Positions 13,242 to 17,986 of a DNA stretch of 17,986 bases are shown in pieces. Each line of letters starts with the position of its first letter. Position 1 is the stretch's first letter. This stretch comes from Jeotgalibacillus marinus (GTDB lineage Bacteria; Bacillota; Bacilli; Bacillales; Jeotgalibacillaceae). Below the pieces are notes generated by a model. The model saw nothing but the letters and a program-made list of their open reading frames with translations, ran no database searches and was not told the origin of the DNA. The stretch covers positions 1 to 17,986 of the forward strand of contig NZ_JBFMIA010000030.1 of the NCBI RefSeq assembly GCF_040801915.1. Direction: 5' to 3'. The translations under genes were made by a program, and so were the position numbers.

Positions 13242-13270
13242 ACTGTATGATTATTTAAAAGAAAAAATGA
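13242..13270 (-). promoter_or_regulatory. Sigma-E-like promoter of yaaH
   Basis: Minus strand: TCATTTT (13270-13264), 14 bp, CATACAGT (13249-13242). Against the sigma-E consensus as I know it (about KMATATT, 13-15 bp, CATACANT) only one base in the -35 deviates. The start would be near 13235, giving a 70-base leader. This fits mother-cell expression known for B. subtilis yaaH. Confidence 0.6.
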
Positions 13271-13292
13271 GAAAAGGATGGCGACGGATTTC

Positions 13293-13802
13293 ATGTATGA
13301 GCAGGATCGATACTGGATGACTCAAGCGCTTGAGGAAGCAAAAAAAGCAGGGGATTTAAAAGAAGTGCCCATTGGTGCGGTAATTGTGCAGGATGATCAG
13401 AAAATCTCCTCGGCTTACAACCTACGTGAAACTACACAAAATGCTGTGACCCATGCTGAGCTACTTGCGATCGAAAAAGCGTGTGAGAAAGTCGGAAGCT
13501 GGCGGTTAGAAGGAGCGACGCTGTATGTCACGCTTGAACCGTGCCCGATGTGTAGCGGGGCAATCTTGCTGTCACGGGTCGAGCGGGTTGTCTACGGTGC
13601 GATGGATCCCAAGGCTGGATGCGCCGGTAGCTTAATGAATTTATTAGAGGATGATCGCTTTAATCACCGCTGTGAAGTTGTTAAAGGCGTGTTGGAAGAG
13701 GAATGTGGAGGGATACTTTCTACATTTTTCAAACAGTTACGTGCAGAAAAAAAGAAGCGAAGAGCGCTTAGGCAAACAGTTGATCAAGGGTCTACAAGAT
13801 GA
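13293..13802 (+). CDS. tadA: tRNA(adenine34) deaminase
   Basis: Zinc-dependent deaminase that converts A34 of tRNA-Arg(ACG) to inosine. Motifs: THAE with zinc ligand His54 and catalytic Glu56, and EPCPMC with zinc ligands Cys84 and Cys87. PIGAV, RLEGATLYVTLEPC and AGSLMNLL are also typical. Length is 169 residues, close to the 161 of B. subtilis. The start is uncertain. The ATG at 13293 (MYEQDRYWM) fits homologue length but lies 15 bases from AAAGG. The ATG at 13278 directly abuts AAAAGG, which argues against it. No clear sigma-A promoter is visible. The region is shared with the divergent yaaH promoter. The SRP RNA gene follows with its own promoter overlapping the tadA end. Confidence 0.93.
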   Translation: MYEQDRYWMTQALEEAKKAGDLKEVPIGAVIVQDDQKISSAYNLRETTQNAVTHAELLAIEKACEKVGSWRLEGATLYVTLEPCPMCSGAILLSRVERVVYGAMDPKAGCAGSLMNLLEDDRFNHRCEVVKGVLEEECGGILSTFFKQLRAEKKKRRALRQTVDQGSTR

Positions 13803-13805
13803 TGA

Positions 13806-13834
13806 TTGATTTTTAGAGTTGATGATAGTATAAT
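13806..13834 (+). promoter_or_regulatory. Sigma-A promoter of the SRP RNA gene
   Basis: TTGATT (13806-13811), 17 bp, TATAAT (13829-13834), starting 4 bases after the tadA stop. A start near 13841 leaves about 35 bases before the mature RNA, in keeping with the longer precursor processed by RNase III in B. subtilis. Confidence 0.8.
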
Positions 13835-13875
13835 GAGTCTTGCGTGGTCAAAAGCGCATATGATTATTGGTCTCA

Positions 13876-14149
13876 TTTTTGCCGTGCTAGGTGGGGAATT
13901 AGCGGTGCCCTGTATTCGCAATCCGCTCTAGCGAAACTGAATCCCTTCTCGAGGCTGCGCACGTTGTTTGGTCTGCCTTCTGTAAGTGGTGTTGACGTCT
14001 GGGTCCTGCGCAATGAGAATTCACGAACTATGTCAGGTCCGGAAGGAAGCAGCATTAAGTGGAACCTCTCATGTGCCGCGGGGTTGCCTAGACTGAGCTA
14101 ACTGCAGAAGTAACGCTTATGACTGTCAGTCGACAGAAGGTGCACGGCA
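13876..14149 (+). ncRNA. scr: Signal recognition particle RNA, large (Alu-containing) Bacillus type
   Basis: RNA scaffold of SRP, which binds Ffh and targets nascent membrane and secreted proteins. The 5' end TTTTGCCGTGC pairs with the 3' end GCACGGCAG. The Alu-type domain follows (GTGGGGAATTAGCGGTGCCCTGTA), and the Ffh-binding apical domain has the universally conserved GGTCCGGAAGGAAGCAGC near 14036-14053. At about 274 bases it is close to the 271-nt B. subtilis scRNA. The order tadA-scr-dnaX is conserved with B. subtilis. The ends are inferred from homology and from pairing of the termini. Confidence 0.95.
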
Positions 14150-14165
14150 GTTTATTTTACATATT

Positions 14166-14196
14166 AAAACCACTCAACTCGTTTGGGTGGTTTTTT
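14166..14196 (+). terminator. Rho-independent terminator of the SRP RNA gene
   Basis: Stem AAAACCACTCAA / TTGGGTGGTTTT with one G-U pair, a short loop and T6. Confidence 0.85.
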
Positions 14197-14293
14197 ATAT
14201 TCTTTTTTGTCTTTTTTAGGCTAAGCGTTTTGTCGTGAGCTCGATTGAGTTATACTTAAAAAAGCAGTCAGTTGGAATGGAGGAGGGTGAAAT

Positions 14294-16000
14294 ATGGTAT
14301 ATCAAGCGTTGTATCGTGTGTGGCGTCCGCAAGAGTTTGCTGATGTCGTCGGTCAGAAACACGTTACTAAAACGTTGCAAAATGCCCTCTTACAGGAGAA
14401 GATTTCACACGCTTATTTGTTTTCTGGTCCACGTGGAACGGGTAAAACAAGTGCGGCCAAGATTTTGGCAAAGGCGGTCAATTGTGAACGAGCCCCAGTA
14501 GGAGAACCGTGTAATAAATGTGCTGTTTGCAAAGGCATTACAGACGGCTCCTTACCTGATGTCATCGAACTTGATGCCGCATCAAACAATGGAGTCGATG
14601 AAATTCGTGATATTCGAGACAAAGTAAAATATGCACCAAACGAAGGACGCTTTAAGGTGTACATCGTCGATGAAGTACATATGCTGTCAACGGGTGCTTT
14701 TAACGCGTTACTAAAAACACTAGAAGAGCCGCCAAAGCACGTGATTTTTATTCTCGCAACAACTGAGCCGCACAAAATTCCGCTCACGATCATTTCCAGA
14801 TGCCAACGCTTCGATTTTAAACGAATCACTGCAGAAGACATTGTTGGACGGATGATGCATATCGCCACTGAATCCAATGTTTCTTATGAAGAAAAAGCGA
14901 TGCACGTCATTGCTCGTGCTGCAGAAGGTGGAATGCGTGATGCGCTAAGTCTTCTTGATCAAGCGATTTCATTTAGTCAAGATCAAGTGACGTTAGAAGA
15001 TGCCTTGACGGTTACTGGTTCGATCGGACAAGATCGTTTGACGCGTCTTGTGCAATCTATCCAAAAGCAGGATGTAGCGACGGCGCTAGAAACGATTGAT
15101 GAGCTTCTTCGGCAAGGAAAAGACCCGATTCGCCTTATAGAGGATATGATTTTATATAGCCGCGATCTTCTTCTTTATAAGGCAGCCCCTAATTTAGAAG
15201 AATCGATGGACCGAGTGTTGTCTGATGAGGATTTTAGAAAGTTAGCAGATGAAGTGCAAAGTGACCAGCTGTATTCGTATATTGATATTTTAAACAAAAC
15301 TCAGCAGGAAATGAAATTCACGAATCACGCCAGAACGTATCTAGAAGTAGTAGCTGTAAAGCTTTGTCACGCGGAGCGCCAAACTGCACCAGTTGAAGTC
15401 CAACAAACCCCTGATTCACAACAGCTGATCCAGCGTGTTCAACAGCTAGAGGGTGAGTTAAAGCAGCTGAAGCAAAACGGTATCACAAATACACCAGTAA
15501 CAGAAGCATCAGCTACTCCAGCGAAAAAAACGTCACGTGGCACGAAAGATTTCAAAGCACCCGTTGGACGAATTAAAGAGGTACTCCAACATGCAACGAA
15601 AAATGATATCGCACAAATTAAAAGTCGTTGGGGAGATATGCTCGAATCCCTGAATCGCCAGCAATTGCGCTCTTTGACCGCTCTTTTAAATGAAGCGGAG
15701 CCAGTAGCGGCATCTCAGGACGTTTTTGTGTTAAAATTTAAATATGATATCCATTGCAAAATGGCTATGGAAAATAATAAACTTACAGAAACAATGCCTT
15801 CCATTTTACAAGAGTTGACTGGTTCGCTCTATAACATCATCGGCGTCCCTGAAGAACAATGGCTCGAAATACGAGAAGACTTCATTCAACATCAAGGTCA
15901 GTCGGAAGTATCCGATGAGGAAGGTAAGCCTAAAGAGGATCCACTTATCGCAGAAGCAAGGAAACTTGTTGGCTCAGAATTGCTTGACATTCAAGACTAA
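14294..16000 (+). CDS. dnaX: DNA polymerase III subunit gamma/tau
   Basis: ATPase of the clamp loader; the tau form also binds the polymerase. 568 residues: Walker A GPRGTGKT 45-52, zinc module Cys64, 73, 76, 79, Walker B/DEVH 126-129, sensor segment ATTEPHKIPLTIISRCQRFDF, AAA+ lid domains to about 365, then a linker rich in Gln, Ser, Thr, Ala and the tau-specific C-terminal domains. The ATG has AGGAGG 7 bases upstream. Seven consecutive A's at 15524-15530 lie in the linker (codons 411-413). A -1 slip there would end translation at 15576 after about 427 residues. First gene of the dnaX-ebfC-recR-yaaL cluster, with gaps of 20, 13 and 14 bases that indicate one operon. Confidence 0.97.
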   Translation: MVYQALYRVWRPQEFADVVGQKHVTKTLQNALLQEKISHAYLFSGPRGTGKTSAAKILAKAVNCERAPVGEPCNKCAVCKGITDGSLPDVIELDAASNNGVDEIRDIRDKVKYAPNEGRFKVYIVDEVHMLSTGAFNALLKTLEEPPKHVIFILATTEPHKIPLTIISRCQRFDFKRITAEDIVGRMMHIATESNVSYEEKAMHVIARAAEGGMRDALSLLDQAISFSQDQVTLEDALTVTGSIGQDRLTRLVQSIQKQDVATALETIDELLRQGKDPIRLIEDMILYSRDLLLYKAAPNLEESMDRVLSDEDFRKLADEVQSDQLYSYIDILNKTQQEMKFTNHARTYLEVVAVKLCHAERQTAPVEVQQTPDSQQLIQRVQQLEGELKQLKQNGITNTPVTEASATPAKKTSRGTKDFKAPVGRIKEVLQHATKNDIAQIKSRWGDMLESLNRQQLRSLTALLNEAEPVAASQDVFVLKFKYDIHCKMAMENNKLTETMPSILQELTGSLYNIIGVPEEQWLEIREDFIQHQGQSEVSDEEGKPKEDPLIAEARKLVGSELLDIQD

Positions 16001-16020
16001 AAATTTGGAGGTAATGACAA

Positions 16021-16341
16021 ATGCGTGGAATGGGAAATATGCAAGGTATGATGAAGCAAATGCAAAAAATGCAGAAACAAATGGCGCAAGCTCAGGAAGA
16101 ACTAGGTGAAAAGCGCCTAACAGGCACTGCGGGTGGCGGGATGGTAACTGTAACTGTGTCTGGTCATAAAGAAGTACTAGAAGTAAATATTAAAGAAGAA
16201 GTTGTAGATCCAGATGATATCGAAATGCTTCAAGATTTAGTGCTTGCAGCAACGAATGAAGCAATGAAAATGGCCGATGAATTGACCAATTCAACGATGG
16301 GCCAATTTACTAAGGGCATGAACCTCCCGGGAATGTTTTAA
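16021..16341 (+). CDS. ebfC: YbaB/EbfC family nucleoid-associated protein
   Basis: Small DNA-binding dimer of the YbaB/EbfC family (YaaK in B. subtilis), thought to bind DNA and often found between dnaX and recR. 106 residues: a Met/Gln/Lys-rich N-terminal helix, GTAGGGMVTVTVSGHKEVLEVNI strands in the middle, then VDPDDIEMLQDLVLAATNEA and a C-terminal tail GQFTKGMNLPGMF. Length is normal. The ATG has GGAGG (16007-16011) 9 bases upstream. It lies 20 bases after dnaX and 13 bases before recR. Confidence 0.95.
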   Translation: MRGMGNMQGMMKQMQKMQKQMAQAQEELGEKRLTGTAGGGMVTVTVSGHKEVLEVNIKEEVVDPDDIEMLQDLVLAATNEAMKMADELTNSTMGQFTKGMNLPGMF

Positions 16342-16354
16342 GGAATCTTAAAGT

Positions 16355-16951
16355 ATGCATTATCCAGAACCAATATCAAAGCTGATTGACAGCTTTATGA
16401 AATTGCCAGGGATTGGGCCGAAAACAGCGGCCCGTCTGGCATTTTTTGTATTAGAAATGAAAGAAGATACTGTTCTTGATTTCGCCAAAGCCTTGGTCAA
16501 CGCGAAGCGAAATTTAGGTTTCTGTACGGTTTGTGGTCATATTACTGATCAAGATCCATGCTATGTTTGTGAGGATCAGAAACGGAACCGCGGTATGATT
16601 TGTGTTGTGCAAGATCCAAAAGACGTTATAGCGATGGAAAAAATGAGAGAATATAATGGGCTTTACCACGTGCTTCACGGGGCAATTTCACCAATGGAGG
16701 GTATTGGTCCTGAAGACATCAACGTACCGGATTTGTTGAAACGATTGCAAGATGAATCCGTAGAGGAAGTCATTTTAGCGACGAATCCAAACATTGAAGG
16801 TGAAGCCACGGCAATGTATATCTCACGTTTACTCAGGCCGTCAGGCATCAAAGTAACGCGTATTGCACATGGTCTGCCAGTTGGAGGAGACCTTGAATAT
16901 GCAGACGAAGTAACATTATCCAAAGCGCTTGAAGGGCGTCGTGATGTATAG
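16355..16951 (+). CDS. recR: Recombination mediator RecR
   Basis: Works with RecO and RecF to load RecA at gapped DNA. 198 residues: N-terminal helix-hairpin-helix (KLPGIGPKTAARLAF, 16-30), C4 zinc finger Cys57, 60, 69, 72 (CTVCGHITDQDPCYVC), Toprim domain starting at ICVVQDPKDVIAMEK (about 82-96) and running through ATNPNIEGEATAMYI, and the C-terminal ARxxxGLPVGGDLEYADEVTL segment. Complete and of normal length. The ribosome site AAGGAA overlaps the ebfC stop region about 10 bases before the ATG, consistent with operon translation. Confidence 0.97.
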   Translation: MHYPEPISKLIDSFMKLPGIGPKTAARLAFFVLEMKEDTVLDFAKALVNAKRNLGFCTVCGHITDQDPCYVCEDQKRNRGMICVVQDPKDVIAMEKMREYNGLYHVLHGAISPMEGIGPEDINVPDLLKRLQDESVEEVILATNPNIEGEATAMYISRLLRPSGIKVTRIAHGLPVGGDLEYADEVTLSKALEGRRDV

Positions 16952-16965
16952 GGGAGCGTAATTTC

Positions 16966-17181
16966 ATGCTGTTTCGTAAAAAAGGAAAATTAAAACAAGA
17001 GTTTGATGATCGCTTAGTCAAGCTAATGAAAAGCACAAGAGATGATTGGCATCGCCAAAAAAACATGGCGGAAATGAGCTTCGAAAAGAGTCCGCAAATA
17101 GTCGCAGTTGAAAAGCTAGCAGAAGCCAAGTACTTTTACCTTTTCAAAGAAGCGCGAAATCGGAAAATCGTCATAAAATAA
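16966..17181 (+). CDS. yaaL: YaaL family protein (DUF2508), function unknown
   Basis: 71-residue basic, probably helical protein matching YaaL, which follows recR in Bacillus. Typical segments are KLKQEFDDRLV near the N-terminus and LAEAKYFYLFKEARNRK at the C-terminus. No membrane segment or catalytic motif. ATG preceded by GGGGAG about 9 bases upstream; 14 bases after recR, so probably the last gene of that operon. Confidence 0.88.
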   Translation: MLFRKKGKLKQEFDDRLVKLMKSTRDDWHRQKNMAEMSFEKSPQIVAVEKLAEAKYFYLFKEARNRKIVIK

Positions 17182-17199
17182 CCTTACTATACATATCTT
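17171..17199 (+). promoter_or_regulatory. Possible sigma-E-type promoter of bofA
   Basis: TCATAAA (17171-17177), 14 bp, CATATCTT (17192-17199), with five of seven and six of eight matches to the sigma-E elements. It overlaps the last codons of yaaL. The start would be near 17206, about 35 bases before bofA. Confidence 0.4.
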
Positions 17200-17240
17200 T
17201 CTTCTATATAGACCTCTTCAAATGAAAAGGGGTGTAGGGG

Positions 17241-17501
17241 ATGATATGGATTTGGGGAGCTGGCACACTTATAATTGCCATGCTTCTATTTGCGATCGGT
17301 GTGAAACCTTTTGTGCGGTGGGTATGGAGATTTTGCATGAAGTGGGTTATTGGGCTAGCTTTGCTATTCATCCTTAACCGCTATGGACAAGCTTATGGTT
17401 GGTATGTGCCAATGAACCCTGTAACCACAGGTGTTGCGGGAATTCTTGGGATCCCTGGAACTATTGCACTTGTCTACTTGTATAAAGGAAGCAGTTACTA
17501 A
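17241..17501 (+). CDS. bofA: Pro-sigma-K processing inhibitor BofA
   Basis: Integral protein of the outer forespore membrane that, with SpoIVFA, restrains the SpoIVFB protease until the forespore signal releases pro-sigma-K cleavage. 86 residues with two hydrophobic segments (about 5-22 and 34-46) and the conserved C-terminal part VPMNPVTTGVAGILGIPGTIALV. Length agrees with the 87 residues of B. subtilis BofA. The ATG has AAAAGGGG about 8 bases upstream. It lies after yaaL and before the next rRNA operon, as in B. subtilis. The terminator stem begins inside the last codons. Confidence 0.93.
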   Translation: MIWIWGAGTLIIAMLLFAIGVKPFVRWVWRFCMKWVIGLALLFILNRYGQAYGWYVPMNPVTTGVAGILGIPGTIALVYLYKGSSY

Positions 17502-17521
17502 TGTGGCTGCTTCCTTTGTTG
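17484..17521 (+). terminator. Rho-independent terminator overlapping the end of bofA
   Basis: Perfect 11-bp stem AAAGGAAGCAG / CTGCTTCCTTT with a 12-base loop. The 5' arm encodes the last residues of BofA. The T run is short (TTT-G-TT). Confidence 0.75.
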
Positions 17522-17813
17522 TGCTTAGAACCTTTTTATTGTTTCTCGTAGGATGTGAGTGAAGGTGAAAGAAAGCATGTGTTTATAAAAATACAAAAAT
17601 GTGGACTGATTAAACGAAAAAACAAATATATACATAGGTATGACTTCTATGCTCTATGTAGAAAAAATAATTACAGATAATTGTATAAACGTAGACTAGG
17701 AGAAATGATGTTACTAATTGACGTATCGATTGTATGAAATCACTTGTTACATATATACCGAACAAAAGGGTGTTACGACTGTGGCACCATTTGAATCTAT
17801 TTAAATAAAATAC
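17522..17813. other. AT-rich intergenic region upstream of an rRNA operon
   Basis: No credible gene on either strand. The only frame of note is a 74-codon minus-strand frame (17834-17610) without a good ribosome site or family resemblance. The region precedes the rRNA promoters and has several A/T tracts. Confidence 0.6.
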
Positions 17814-17842
17814 TTGCATCTTCAATTTACCCATGGTATATT
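17814..17842 (+). promoter_or_regulatory. rRNA operon promoter P1
   Basis: TTGCAT (17814-17819), 17 bp, TATATT (17837-17842); start near G17850. Together with P2 it forms the tandem arrangement known for B. subtilis rrn operons, about 98 bp apart. Confidence 0.65.
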
Positions 17843-17879
17843 ATTCCTCGTTGCGAAAAACAACGGTCAATTTAATAAG

Positions 17880-17948
17880 AAAACAACTAAAAAATAAATA
17901 TAAAAAAGTTGTTGACATAATATCTGATAAGATGTTATGATAAATTGG
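17880..17948 (+). promoter_or_regulatory. rRNA operon promoter P2 with A/T-rich UP-like element
   Basis: TTGACA (17912-17917), 18 bp, TATGAT (17936-17941) preceded by TGT as an extended -10. The 30 bases upstream are A/T tracts typical of UP elements. The likely start is G17947 or G17948; a starting G matches the GTP-sensing initiation known for Bacillus rRNA promoters. The following leader to 17986 would run into 16S rRNA beyond the window. Confidence 0.8.
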
Positions 17949-17986
17949 TCGCTTGAGAGAGCAACGTAAACGAAATACCTTGAACC

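Noticed and set aside
13844..14101. 85-codon frame and an opposite 60-codon frame at the SRP RNA locus
   Set aside because: The DNA matches SRP RNA throughout, including GGTCCGGAAGGAAGCAGC; the frames are incidental.
14413..14877. 154-codon minus-strand frame within dnaX
   Set aside because: Complement of a highly conserved AAA+ coding region; no independent evidence for a gene.
17610..17834. 74-codon minus-strand frame upstream of the rRNA promoters
   Set aside because: AT-rich, no Shine-Dalgarno site, runs out of the P1 promoter region, resembles nothing I know.

Overview
The window is chromosomal DNA of a spore-forming member of the Bacillaceae, close to the replication origin. The gene order 5S rRNA, yaaC(-), guaB, dacA, pdxS, pdxT, serS, tRNA-Ser, dck(-), dgk(-), yaaH(-), tadA, SRP RNA, dnaX, ebfC(yaaK), recR, yaaL, bofA, rrn promoters is the arrangement known from Bacillus subtilis between rrnO and rrnA. 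A cortex-lytic YaaH/SleL homologue and BofA indicate an endospore former. The exported proteins are markedly acidic, which would suit a halophile or alkaliphile, but the genus cannot be fixed from this window.

Layout. 1-82 is the tail of an rRNA operon and its terminator. 177-860 is yaaC, reading back toward it. 978-7015 is a plus-strand metabolic block: IMP dehydrogenase (GTP synthesis), two tandem D,D-carboxypeptidase genes (peptidoglycan trimming), and the two-subunit pyridoxal 5'-phosphate synthase PdxST. 7066-8624 is serS behind a serine T-box leader. 8690-10054 is an insertion relative to the B. subtilis order. It holds a secreted protein built of 159-bp tandem repeats, a palindrome upstream of it, and the remnant of a small membrane-protein gene. 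tRNA-Ser(UGA) with a strong promoter follows. 10351-13165 is a minus-strand group: the deoxynucleoside kinases dgk and dck, overlapping by 4 bp, and the spore lysin yaaH. 13293-17501 is a plus-strand information-processing block: tadA (tRNA wobble inosine), large SRP RNA, dnaX (clamp loader), ebfC, recR (recombination repair), yaaL and bofA (sigma-K checkpoint). The window ends in two tandem promoters of the next rRNA operon.

The most notable deviation is dacA. The gene and its flanking terminators have been tandemly duplicated. The upstream copy then lost about 74 codons, essentially the whole C-terminal beta domain of a PBP5-type enzyme, while keeping signal peptide, catalytic motifs and C-terminal membrane helix. 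Other points worth checking are an A7 slippery run in dnaX where a -1 shift would give a gamma-like product, the repeat protein, a U discriminator base in tRNA-Ser, and sigma-E-like promoters before yaaH and bofA. I see no CRISPR array, insertion sequence or phage genes.
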